This document shows, one piece after another, positions 1 through 7,766 of a stretch of 51,106 nucleotides of DNA. Position numbers and translations under genes: made by a program. Origin of the DNA: an uncultured SAR116 cluster alpha proteobacterium (lineage in GTDB: Bacteria; Pseudomonadota; Alphaproteobacteria; Puniceispirillales; Marisalimonadaceae); assembly GCA_902618195.1 (NCBI GenBank), contig CACMZO010000007.1:1-51106 (forward strand), given 5' to 3'. The notes under the pieces are model-generated. The model was not told where the DNA came from. It searched no databases and saw only the letters and a list, made by a program, of their open reading frames with translations. Position 1 is the stretch's first letter; each line of letters starts with the position of its first letter.

Positions 1-1712
1 TCCCCATTGGTTACAGCAAATAATATTTCTGCAAGACTCTTATTTCTTGAAACCCAATTTTTTTCAAAATTAATTGAACAATTGATTTGTGGTTCGTATT
101 GGTAGTACCCATTCAATTGAATAATATCGGCTTTAAATTTATTTTTTATTAATAAATAGTCGAATGCTTTCCATAGAGTTAGGAATGCCTCCTTGGAACA
201 TTCCGTCGATCTAAGTTCAACAATCTTTACACCAAGATTCCATTCTTTGGTTGGTTCAATTTTGATTAATAACTGGTTCTTTTGTTTTACCTCTTTATCA
301 TTTTTGCAGATAGAAATGAACCATGTGTTATTTTTCACCTTACTTTCTAAATTAAATCCGATTTTTTGGTCCAATTTAAAACTAAAGTCTTTTCCAACAT
401 GCACTTTCGAGGTAAATTTGGATGCAAAAGCCCCAGTAGTTTCTTTTGTTACACTTAATAATGCTTTTTTGGCACTGGCTTTATAATGATTTGAAAGTTG
501 AGCTTTTCTTCTTCTAAAACCTAATTTTTCATTTGCAGACAAATAACTTATATTAATATCTGATTTGCAAGAGAAAAGTTGGTGAGCAATAGATATCGCA
601 AGAATTCTAGCAAATTGCGGTGGAACTGAGTTACCAATTTGATGAATTTGGTTACCCTTTCCTCCCAAAAGTTGATATTCATCAGGGAAAGTTTGCAGCC
701 GTTTAAGTTCTTCTGTTGTAAATGGTCTGTTTTCCCAATGAAACGGTCCTGTATATTTACCGCCTTGAGCCTTAATTGTTCGAACCGGTCTTTCTGGGTC
801 AGCCTTATATAAAAAATCTGAGAATTTGGAACGCCAAGCAAATATTGGGTTCGGGTGTCCCATCTTCTCTGTAAAAAAAGAGTAGTTCAATCCAGGTGGT
901 ATTTTTTGAAGCAAGTGACCAAACCTTCCTGACAATCCCTCATTGGATAATTTTTTGGAGAAATTTAGTAATGCATTTCCACTGTTAAATGGTACAAGTT
1001 TATTTATAGAATCAGGGCCGTGAGTAGGTCGTGGAAACTTATATTCTACTTTTTCCAATTGGTCTGTTCTTATTCCCACTATAATAAGGCGTTCTCTATG
1101 CTGAGGAACGCCATAATCAGCTGTATCTAAAATACGATGATGCAAAAAATAACCTGCATCACTGAATGAATTAATTATTCTAGACCAGTCCTTTCCAGAA
1201 TTTGCTCCAACAATCCTATAAACATTTTCAAAAAGGAAACCCTTTGGTTTAACTTTCTTTAGAATTCTTACATATTCTTGGAAAAGTTTTCCCCTTGGGT
1301 CTTTAGTGCCAGCAACACCGTTTGCCCTAGCACCTGCCGCTGAAAATGTTTGGCAAGGCGGACCACCAATAATAAAATCATAATCAATTTCTGCTGGTTC
1401 AAATTCTGCAATATCCTTGCAATTCACTTTAAGGTTGCTACCAAAATATTTTCCTACACCCGAATTAAGTTCTATTGAACCCACAAAACTCTTCTCAATC
1501 TCAACAACTTCTGTGATTTTGAAGCCAGCATCATGAAAACCGATGTCAAGGCCTCCTGCACCACTGAATAAACTGAGTGTTTTTACAGGTTTTTGAAATT
1601 TTAATTTAGTTGACAGAGATTTCCCAAACAAATCAGTCCAATTTGTTGTCTGAGCAAAACCTTCGTAAGAATTATGCTCTGTTTCATCCTGAAAAAGTTC
1701 TAAATTGTTCAT
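1..1712 (-). CDS. DNA (cytosine-5) methyltransferase, C-terminus cut by window edge
   Basis: Open from an ATG at 1712 to the left edge with no stop (570 codons), so it is partial, not broken. It transfers a methyl group from SAM to C5 of cytosine in a specific DNA site. Visible family motifs, in order: motif I LSLFSGAGGLDIGF near residue 43, catalytic motif IV GGPPCQTFSAAG near 114, ENV motif VI near 162, QHRERLIIVGIR motif VIII near 203, and QIGNSVPP motif IX/X near 357. Such enzymes normally end soon after motif X; here about 195 further residues continue to the edge, lysine-rich and with no motif I recognise. No partner endonuclease is seen on the right; one could lie to the left. Composition looks less AT-rich than the neighbouring genes, which would fit horizontal acquisition. 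Family assignment is secure; target site and restriction partner are unknown. Confidence 0.93.
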   Translation of the reverse strand, partial: MNNLELFQDETEHNSYEGFAQTTNWTDLFGKSLSTKLKFQKPVKTLSLFSGAGGLDIGFHDAGFKITEVVEIEKSFVGSIELNSGVGKYFGSNLKVNCKDIAEFEPAEIDYDFIIGGPPCQTFSAAGARANGVAGTKDPRGKLFQEYVRILKKVKPKGFLFENVYRIVGANSGKDWSRIINSFSDAGYFLHHRILDTADYGVPQHRERLIIVGIRTDQLEKVEYKFPRPTHGPDSINKLVPFNSGNALLNFSKKLSNEGLSGRFGHLLQKIPPGLNYSFFTEKMGHPNPIFAWRSKFSDFLYKADPERPVRTIKAQGGKYTGPFHWENRPFTTEELKRLQTFPDEYQLLGGKGNQIHQIGNSVPPQFARILAISIAHQLFSCKSDINISYLSANEKLGFRRRKAQLSNHYKASAKKALLSVTKETTGAFASKFTSKVHVGKDFSFKLDQKIGFNLESKVKNNTWFISICKNDKEVKQKNQLLIKIEPTKEWNLGVKIVELRSTECSKEAFLTLWKAFDYLLIKNKFKADIIQLNGYYQYEPQINCSINFEKNWVSRNKSLAEILFAVTNG

Positions 1713-2030
1713 TTTATTTTACTTATTTTGTTGCTTAGAATTATAACATGATTTTAATCAATTTCTCAAAATTATAAATTATCTTAATGACAATGTTTGA
1801 AGCAGTTACAAGATGACTTTTGTCATTCAAATCCAAAAGTATTATTAAAACTCAAATCTGATAATCTTTTAGTATATTTATCTTCAACGTTATGTTTGCC
1901 TCTAATAAGGCTTATATAACGAAGTGCAACCATAGCTTTTTTAATGTCACCTAACACGGGTTTTATTATAACAAAAATCAATAAACTTATCAGCAGAGTG
2001 TTTTCTTAATAAATTTTACATATAAATGTC

Positions 2031-2070
2031 GATGGTCGATGGTCAATGAACCATTGACCCTGGGGGGTTG
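2031..2070. repeat. GC-rich direct and inverted repeat block
   Basis: GATGGTC is repeated in tandem at 2031-2037 and 2038-2044. It runs into an 8-bp perfect inverted repeat, GGTCAATG (2041-2048) and CATTGACC (2052-2059), with a 3-nt loop, followed by CTGGGGGGTTG. The 40 bp are about 55% GC in a roughly 30% GC context. A related but different block lies at 18421-18495. It could be a hairpin in RNA or a dispersed palindromic element; function unknown. Confidence 0.6.
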
Positions 2071-2202
2071 TCTTTTGTTGTGTTTAATCAGCAATAGTCA
2101 AATGCATGCTTGTTTCAGATAAAATTGGTAAAAAAAAATTCCAACGTTAACAATCAAATCATGTGGATTCAAAAAACACCAAAAATTTGAAATTTAATAA
2201 AT

Positions 2203-2220
2203 TTGTAAAATCAATGTAAT
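2203..2220 (+). promoter_or_regulatory. Candidate Pho box upstream of phnC
   Basis: TTGTAAA-ATCA-ATGTAAT matches the architecture of PhoB sites: two 7-bp half sites with a TGTAA core and 4 bp between, an 11-bp period. It ends 45 bp before the phnC start codon, and an AT-rich -10-like stretch (around 2226-2234) follows about one helical turn later. Consistent with phosphate-starvation control of phosphonate uptake. AT-rich background makes a chance match possible. Confidence 0.4.
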
Positions 2221-2265
2221 ACAAATTTAACATTAATGACGATACTCCATAACAAAGGAGTAATT

Positions 2266-3159
2266 ATGTCAGAGTTTGCAGTAAAAATTTCAGGTATAAA
2301 TAAGTCATTCAAAAAAAATCATCCTATACTAAAAGAAATTAATCTCAATGTAGAATGTGGCGAAATGGTAGGCTTGATAGGTGCGTCAGGTTCAGGAAAA
2401 TCCACATTGATGCGCTTAATAGCAGGATTTGAAACAATTGATGATGGAAACGGGAGTATTAAACTTTTTGGCTCTTTATGTCAAACAAATGGTCATCAAA
2501 CATCTGCTGTTAAAACTTTGCGAAGTGATATTGGTATAATTTTTCAACAGTTTAATCTTGTGGGTAGGTTAACACTTTTAATGAATGTTTTAGCTGGACG
2601 ATTAGGTCGTATCGGGCGCCTTCAAGGAACATTTGGAGTATTCCCAAAAAATGATCGCATTAAAGCGTTGCAAGCATTAGAGAGAGTTGGAATACTTGAT
2701 AAAGCTTATCAAAGAGCTTCTACACTATCTGGTGGACAACAACAAAGAGCAGCTATTGCAAGGACGCTAACACAAGAAGCAAAATTAATTCTAGCTGATG
2801 AGCCAATTGCTTCACTTGATCCAGGGTCTGCAGAAAAAGTAATGAAGACATTACGTAAAATTAATAAACAAGATCAAGTAACAGTAATAGTATCATTACA
2901 TCAAATAGAACATGCGTTTAAACATTGTGACCGTATTATTGCTTTAAAAGAAGGAAGGGTAGTTCACAACAGTAAAGTTAGTGATATTTCGCAAAAGGAC
3001 ATTGAAAATCTATATGACGTTGAACTAAGTGAAAAAAAAGATCATTTGTGGGATTTTACAAAAGATATTTCCAAAGAGCTTGATAAGGTTCCACTACATA
3101 AAATTTCGAGCACAGTCTCTAATGACTACGAAATAGTATCTTCAAGAAATGTTAATTAA
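2266..3159 (+). CDS. phnC: Phosphonate ABC transporter ATP-binding protein PhnC
   Basis: ATPase subunit of the phosphonate importer, acting on the inner face of the membrane with PhnE and fed by the binding protein PhnD. The 297-residue product has Walker A GASGSGKS (39-46), the ABC signature LSGGQQQR (154-161) and Walker B LILADEP (174-180). The ATG at 2266 is chosen because AAGGAG (2255-2260) sits at ideal spacing; the reading frame is open upstream to 2236 but that start has no ribosome site. PhnC proteins are usually about 260 residues, so the last 30 or so residues are a non-family tail. First gene of phnC-phnD-phnE-acyltransferase, preceded by a Pho-box-like site. Confidence 0.93.
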   Translation: MSEFAVKISGINKSFKKNHPILKEINLNVECGEMVGLIGASGSGKSTLMRLIAGFETIDDGNGSIKLFGSLCQTNGHQTSAVKTLRSDIGIIFQQFNLVGRLTLLMNVLAGRLGRIGRLQGTFGVFPKNDRIKALQALERVGILDKAYQRASTLSGGQQQRAAIARTLTQEAKLILADEPIASLDPGSAEKVMKTLRKINKQDQVTVIVSLHQIEHAFKHCDRIIALKEGRVVHNSKVSDISQKDIENLYDVELSEKKDHLWDFTKDISKELDKVPLHKISSTVSNDYEIVSSRNVN

Positions 3160-3180
3160 TAAATAAAGAAAGGAAAACTT

Positions 3181-4173
3181 ATGCTAAAAAAACTAATTAC
3201 CATTATGTTTATATCAATATTCGGTATAAACACTGTCAAAGCCAAAATGCCAGATCAAATAAATTTTGGAATTATTTCAACTGAATCAGCTTCAGCATTA
3301 GAAAAATCATTTGCACCTTTTTTGTCTGATATGTCAAAAAGTCTCGGTGTCACTGTAAAACCTTTTTTTGCATCTGACTATGCTGGAGTTATCGAGGCTA
3401 TGAGATTCAATAAAGTTGATCTTGCATGGTTTGGTAATAAATCTGCTATTGTTGCTGTTGATAGAGCTGGTGGTGAAGTATTTGCACAAACGATTAAAGA
3501 TGATGGATCAGAAGGTTACCATTCTCTTCTTATAACTAATAAAGACTCAGATCTAAATTCTTTAGAAGATGTACTTAAATGTGATAAAACTAAAACCTTT
3601 GGAAATGGGGATCCAAACTCTACATCAGGATTTGCTATTCCAGGTTATTATGTCTGGGCACTTAACAATAAAACACCTGAAGAATGCTTCAAGAGAGTAA
3701 CTCGTTCAAATCATGAAGGAAACGCTTTGGCTGTTGCTAATAATAAAGTTGATGTTGCTACAAATAATACAGAATCTATTTATGCACGACTTCAAAAGAA
3801 CAATATGAAAGCTTTCAAGAATATTAAAGAAATATGGCGTTCTCCATTAATTCCATCAGACCCAATGGTATGGCGTAAAAATCTTAGTGCTGAAGTAAAG
3901 CAAAAAATTTACTTTTTTATTATGCAGTACGGACGTTTTGGATCTATGGAAAAAGTCAAGAAAGAACGTGAAACTTTAGCGAATCTTTCAGATGGTTGGG
4001 GTCCATTTCTTGCCTCATCTAATGCTCAATTATTAGATGTCAGACAAATTGAAGCTTTTAAAAAGAAACTTAAAGCACAAAAGAAAAACGATATGGCAGG
4101 GGTAGCTAAAGCTGAAGAAGAGCTAAAAAAACTTAAAGAATTAGCCAATATTGTGGGTAAGGCTGGTTATTAA
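3181..4173 (+). CDS. phnD: Phosphonate ABC transporter substrate-binding protein PhnD
   Basis: Periplasmic receptor that captures phosphonates for PhnCE. The 330-residue product starts with a signal peptide: lysines at 3-4, a hydrophobic core, and a probable cleavage after NTVKA (residue 22). The mature part shows the PhnD-type fold pattern, with INFGIISTESAS at the start, FFASDYAGVIEAMRFNKVDLAWFG and later GNGDPNSTSGFAIPGYYV, sequences that line the ligand pocket in this family. Ribosome site AGGA lies 7-8 nt before the ATG, 21 bp after phnC. The lysine-rich helical C-terminus (about residues 285-325) is typical. Phosphonate specificity is inferred from the operon; phosphite or phosphate esters cannot be excluded. 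Confidence 0.93.
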   Translation: MLKKLITIMFISIFGINTVKAKMPDQINFGIISTESASALEKSFAPFLSDMSKSLGVTVKPFFASDYAGVIEAMRFNKVDLAWFGNKSAIVAVDRAGGEVFAQTIKDDGSEGYHSLLITNKDSDLNSLEDVLKCDKTKTFGNGDPNSTSGFAIPGYYVWALNNKTPEECFKRVTRSNHEGNALAVANNKVDVATNNTESIYARLQKNNMKAFKNIKEIWRSPLIPSDPMVWRKNLSAEVKQKIYFFIMQYGRFGSMEKVKKERETLANLSDGWGPFLASSNAQLLDVRQIEAFKKKLKAQKKNDMAGVAKAEEELKKLKELANIVGKAGY

Positions 4174-4191
4174 GTAATCAACTAAAAATAT

Positions 4192-4213
4192 GGGCGACTT
4201 TAATAAGTTGCCC
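4192..4213 (+). terminator. Intercistronic hairpin between phnD and phnE
   Basis: A 9-bp stem, GGGCGACTT (4192-4200) with AAGTTGCCC (4205-4213), closed by a TAAT loop and containing one G-U pair. No run of T follows, so it is not a classical terminator. Position after a binding-protein gene suggests 3' mRNA stabilisation or partial attenuation that keeps PhnD more abundant than PhnE (inference). Confidence 0.6.
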
Positions 4214-4240
4214 TAATTTAAAAATAAATAAAGGAAAAAA

Positions 4241-5062
4241 ATGAATACTCGAGCAGTCCATGAAAATATTTCTGGGGAAGTTATGCAAGAACTTAAGCCA
4301 CGTTGGTCACGTTATGCTGGGACTGCATTAACCGCAATTATAATTGCCATATTACTTTCCGTTTCTTATTATCCGGCAGAAGTAAATAATTGGACTTTTT
4401 TAATTACAGATGCAGGAAATATGGCAGATTTTATTGCCGATTTCCTTAACCCAAATTTTGAAGACCTTAATCAGATTATATTAAAGATGATAGAAACTAT
4501 ACAGATAGCCCTTTGGGGTACCGCGCTTTCAATTTTATTCGGTATACCCGCTGCGCTACTATGTTCTAATAATATTGCTCCAGTATGGGTTGTACAACCT
4601 ATGCGCCGACTTATGGATGCTGCCCGAGCAATAAATGAATTAGTGTTTGCAATTTTGTTCGTTGCAGCTGTTGGGCTAGGACCATTTGCAGGTGTGATGG
4701 CACTTTTTATACATAACCTTGGTATTATTGCCAAACTATTTTCTGAAGCGGTGGAGGCAATAGATCAAAGACCAGTTGAAGGTCTTGCATCTACAGGTGC
4801 ATCTCGTCTTCAACAAATTGTATTTGGAGTAATTCCACAAGTTTTGCCTTTATGGTCTAGTTTTTCTCTATATCGTTTCGAAACACTAGTAAGATCAGCA
4901 ACTGTTCTTGGAATAGTGGGTGCTGGTGGTATAGGCTTTATTTTCTACGAGTCTTTCAGATCATTTGAATATGATAAAGCTTCTGCAATAATTATCGTTG
5001 TGGTAATTTCTGTAACTATTATCGATATAATTTCTTCACAACTAAGAAAACAACTTTTGTAA
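4241..5062 (+). CDS. phnE: Phosphonate ABC transporter permease PhnE
   Basis: Membrane-spanning subunit of the phosphonate importer. The 273-residue product begins with a cytoplasmic segment, then a first membrane helix (about residues 26-43), and a binding-protein-dependent permease core whose coupling loop reads EAVEAIDQRPVEGLASTGAS, the EAA motif that contacts PhnC. The last helices end near the C-terminus. AGGA at 4231-4234 supports the ATG at 4241. Only one permease gene is present, as in E. coli, while many bacteria have a phnE1/phnE2 pair; the protein probably homodimerises. Confidence 0.92.
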   Translation: MNTRAVHENISGEVMQELKPRWSRYAGTALTAIIIAILLSVSYYPAEVNNWTFLITDAGNMADFIADFLNPNFEDLNQIILKMIETIQIALWGTALSILFGIPAALLCSNNIAPVWVVQPMRRLMDAARAINELVFAILFVAAVGLGPFAGVMALFIHNLGIIAKLFSEAVEAIDQRPVEGLASTGASRLQQIVFGVIPQVLPLWSSFSLYRFETLVRSATVLGIVGAGGIGFIFYESFRSFEYDKASAIIIVVVISVTIIDIISSQLRKQLL

Positions 5063-5078
5063 AACATATAAAAATTTA

Positions 5079-5693
5079 ATGAATAAACTTTCAAAAAATA
5101 AACCATTGATTCACCCTCATTGCAAAATTGAAAATAGTAAATTCAATAAATATGTTGAAATAGGTGAACATTCAATCATTTTAAATAGTAATTTTGATGA
5201 CTATTCATATTGTGCTAGATACTGCGATATTGCTAATACTGAAATAAAAAAATTTTCAAATATTGCAAGCTTTGCCAGAATAGGCCCTACAGATCACCCA
5301 ATGGAAAAAGCAAGCCTTCATCATTTTTTATATAGATCTAATGATTATTGGGATGAAAAAAAAATAGATGAACAATTCTTTGAAAAAAGATTTTCAAGAA
5401 AAACTATTATTGGTCATGACACTTGGATAGGCCATGGTGCCATAATTAAACCTGAAATAGTAATAGGAGACGGTGCTATTGTAGGAGCAGGTTCAGTAGT
5501 AACAAAAAATGTAGAAGATTATACTATCGTAGCAGGGAACCCTGCTAAGATAATTAGACGAAGATTTGCAGATAAGGTTGCAATGCATTTATCCGACATT
5601 CAGTGGTGGAACTGGTCTCATGAAGATATAGGATCTGCCTTAGATGACTTTAGAAATTTAAGTATTGAAGATTTTGTAGAAAAATATAAATAA
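5079..5693 (+). CDS. Phosphonate-operon hexapeptide-repeat acyltransferase
   Basis: 204-residue left-handed beta-helix protein. Imperfect hexapeptide repeats run from about residue 9 to 165 (for example GHDTWIGHGAIIKP and VIGDGAIVGAGSVVTKNV), ending in the GNPAKIIRRRF signature typical of acetyltransferases of the CAT/xenobiotic group. This matches the hexapeptide protein often found in C-P lyase operons (TIGR03308-type), probably an acetyltransferase that modifies aminoalkylphosphonates or a pathway intermediate, a role played by the unrelated PhnO in enterobacteria. The substrate is not known. It follows phnE by 16 bp in the same direction and its stop is 1 bp from the stop of the convergent PhnM-like gene, leaving no room for a separate terminator. 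Confidence 0.82.
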   Translation: MNKLSKNKPLIHPHCKIENSKFNKYVEIGEHSIILNSNFDDYSYCARYCDIANTEIKKFSNIASFARIGPTDHPMEKASLHHFLYRSNDYWDEKKIDEQFFEKRFSRKTIIGHDTWIGHGAIIKPEIVIGDGAIVGAGSVVTKNVEDYTIVAGNPAKIIRRRFADKVAMHLSDIQWWNWSHEDIGSALDDFRNLSIEDFVEKYK

Positions 5694-5694
5694 A

Positions 5695-6909
5695 TTATGA
5701 TACTAAATTCGATGATTTAATTAACCTGTCAGCAGCAATTTTAGAAATAATAGCAATTTTCCCGTTGCAAATGGTTGCTTCTATCTCTCTTGTTTTCGGG
5801 TTTATTACAACCAAATCTGCATAGTTATTAACTTTGATAGTTCCTCTTTTATCGATATTTAGTGCCTTAGCTGGATTTTCTGATATTAATGCCCATGCAT
5901 TTTCAATAGAACAAATGTTATGATCCAATAAATACCAAAATGACTGTAATAGCGAGGGATAATAATAATCTGATACAAGGATATTACAGTATCCTAATCT
6001 TAATAGTTCAAGTGTAGATACATTCCCATTATGCGATCCACCTCTAACTAGGTTAGGTGCACCCATTATTACACATTCGTTGTTTGAGAATGCTTCTTCA
6101 GCAGCTAAAATCGTTGTTGGAAATTCACAAATTTTTGCACCAAAACTTCTAAACCATTTCCTATCTTTAATGTTTTCATCATCATGTGAACCAAAATTAA
6201 TATTTTTTGAAATTAGAAAATCGCTTAATATTTTCAGACTATGACTTACTTGCTTTTCTTTCGATACTCGATAACGAACTATATTTTCAAGTTCACTATT
6301 CTTAAGAGACATTTTATTAGCCCATGCTGAAAATGCGAATGGTTTATTTTTAATTTTATCTAGAGCATCTGGAATATGATTATTGAACACAACATAGTTA
6401 AGATTATATTTTTTTATTAAATTAATAAGCTCTTGAACTTTTTCTACTAGGTGTGTCTCATATCTTATCTGAATATCAATATTCGTAATCATAGATTGTT
6501 TGTATTTATTTAAATTTTCTAGAAATGTTTTGGCATACTCTGGACTTCTAACTTTTCCTTCCCAACTAAAACTGCATGCTAAGTAAGCCATTGTAATTCC
6601 ATTTATAGATAGCTCTTTATCCACAATTTTTAGAGTTTCATTTATATCAAAACTTACATCTGGTCTTGGAAACAATTGTCTTTCAAAGCCATCTCCATGC
6701 AAATCTATTATTCCAGGTAATACCCAAAAACCTGTCAAATCTAAAACTGGATAACTTTTTTTCAAATTTTCTAATTTTTTGTTAGCTTCAATTGATGAGA
6801 TAAAGTCATCTTCAATGGTCAAAGTCCCTGCCTGCATTTGACAGTTATGTAAAATTTTTGCTCCGTGTAAAATGTACCCTGAGGTATTAACTGATTTAAA
6901 TTGGTTCAT
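5695..6909 (-). CDS. PhnM-like amidohydrolase, second copy
   Basis: 404-residue amidohydrolase-superfamily protein, clearly paralogous to the PhnM at 13529-14671. It keeps the metal-site HxD (HGD, 71-73) followed by an FPRP motif, a second SHDDE motif, and the [13 protein letters not shown] block shared with true PhnM. PhnM removes diphosphate from alpha-D-ribose 1-methylphosphonate 5-triphosphate before C-P cleavage. This copy is more divergent: HGDGFERQ replaces the HTDNLER of the other copy and the middle is poorly alike. It may act on a different phosphonylated nucleotide or a by-product. It lies downstream of phnF on the minus strand, 52 bp apart, probably co-transcribed with it. Superfamily certain; exact substrate uncertain. 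Confidence 0.82.
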   Translation of the reverse strand: MNQFKSVNTSGYILHGAKILHNCQMQAGTLTIEDDFISSIEANKKLENLKKSYPVLDLTGFWVLPGIIDLHGDGFERQLFPRPDVSFDINETLKIVDKELSINGITMAYLACSFSWEGKVRSPEYAKTFLENLNKYKQSMITNIDIQIRYETHLVEKVQELINLIKKYNLNYVVFNNHIPDALDKIKNKPFAFSAWANKMSLKNSELENIVRYRVSKEKQVSHSLKILSDFLISKNINFGSHDDENIKDRKWFRSFGAKICEFPTTILAAEEAFSNNECVIMGAPNLVRGGSHNGNVSTLELLRLGYCNILVSDYYYPSLLQSFWYLLDHNICSIENAWALISENPAKALNIDKRGTIKVNNYADLVVINPKTREIEATICNGKIAIISKIAADRLIKSSNLVS

Positions 6910-6961
6910 TAGTTTTAATTAGCTTGTTTTTATGAAATTTTTATTACAAATATTAAAATAT

Positions 6962-7660
6962 TTAATTTTCTAATGCTAATTGAATTCGCTCCCCTACAAA
7001 CCATGTTTGACTATACTCTATTGGAATGAGATTTAGATCTTGGTTAATGTATGTTGTTTTAAGGAGAGGGCTATTTATCTTACAATGAAGCAAATTAGCT
7101 TGAATACTGTCAGCCTGTTCTGCAGTCACAAGAGTATTTTTTCTAAAAAAATCATTTACGCCTAATATTTTAAGTGTTTTTGTAATTGATAATTGTTTTT
7201 GAAATATATCAAAAAAATCAGGAAATCTTTTATTTGAAATTATTCTCTTAGTTTTAATTGATGGAACGTTGTTAATCTTTCCTATTGTTTCGATTAAAAG
7301 AATTTCATGTTTTGAATTTATTTCTAAATTTTTTGCCTCTATTTTTGAAGCTTTTCTAATTTCTGACCTAAGTATAGTTGTTTCAGGAATATAGTTTTCG
7401 TTTAAAATATTTTGAGAAAATCTTACTCTTTTTCCAATCTTATATTTAAATCTATTATCATGGACAATTATACCAGACCCTCTTTTAGAAAATAAAATTC
7501 CTTCATTTTTTAAAAGTTGCAAAGATCTTCTTATTGTATGTCGATTCACTCCAAATCTTTTTGAGAGAACATTTTCAGAAGGTAACTTCTCCCCTGGTTT
7601 ATATAAGTTATTACTAAGATCTTTTTTTAAAGATTCATATATTTGATAATAAATAGACAT
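6962..7660 (-). CDS. phnF: GntR/UTRA-family regulator, PhnF type
   Basis: Transcription factor of 232 residues. Residues 1-65 form the GntR winged helix-turn-helix (SIYYQIYESLKKDL, PGEKLPSENVLSKRFGVNRHTIRRSLQLLKNEG), and the rest is a UTRA ligand-binding domain like that of PhnF. The ATG at 7660 (MSIYYQ) is preferred over a TTG at 7687, because GntR proteins begin just before the YQIY helix; no clear Shine-Dalgarno is seen for either. It is divergent from phnG, with about 106 bp shared upstream DNA that carries repeated GTTGTATA-like sequences, likely its operator. PhnF proteins repress phosphonate genes and respond to a pathway metabolite or phosphate state; the ligand here is unknown. Confidence 0.85.
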   Translation of the reverse strand: MSIYYQIYESLKKDLSNNLYKPGEKLPSENVLSKRFGVNRHTIRRSLQLLKNEGILFSKRGSGIIVHDNRFKYKIGKRVRFSQNILNENYIPETTILRSEIRKASKIEAKNLEINSKHEILLIETIGKINNVPSIKTKRIISNKRFPDFFDIFQKQLSITKTLKILGVNDFFRKNTLVTAEQADSIQANLLHCKINSPLLKTTYINQDLNLIPIEYSQTWFVGERIQLALEN

Positions 7661-7705
7661 AAAATTTATGTAATAAAACTTTAACAAAAATAATGTTGTG
7701 CAATA

Positions 7706-7750
7706 AACATAACATAACTATATTTAATTATAAGTTGTATAGTTGTATAG
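7706..7750. promoter_or_regulatory. Candidate PhnF operator in the phnF-phnG gap
   Basis: The shared upstream region contains ACATAACATAAC (around 7708-7719) and, 14 bp later on the other side of an AT core, the tandem repeat GTTGTATAGTTGTATAG (7734-7750). The left element reads GTTATGTTATG on the opposite strand, so the two form an imperfect inverted pair of direct repeats. GntR-family proteins bind such short inverted repeats. Prediction from sequence symmetry and position only. Confidence 0.4.
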
Positions 7751-7766
7751 TAAAGATATATTTATA

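Larger units (their letters stand above)
1713..2265. other. 553-bp intergenic region between methyltransferase and phnC
   Basis: Noncoding on both strands as far as I can see. It should hold the divergent promoters of the methyltransferase and the phn transport operon. It contains a short GC-rich block with tandem and inverted repeats (2031-2070) and, near its right end, a Pho-box-like sequence (2203-2220). A TGACA/TGTCA-containing stretch around 1786-1830 was also noted but has no regular spacing. No RNA gene was recognised. Confidence 0.7.

Noticed and set aside
548-841. Short minus-strand frame inside the methyltransferase region, suggesting a broken gene
   Set aside because: The long methyltransferase frame from 1712 to the left edge is uninterrupted and contains every family motif; this frame and the plus-strand one at 193-486 are shadows.
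7734-7750. Tandem GTTGTATA repeats as a CRISPR or satellite
   Set aside because: Only two 8-bp units with no spacer; position in a divergent promoter favours an operator.
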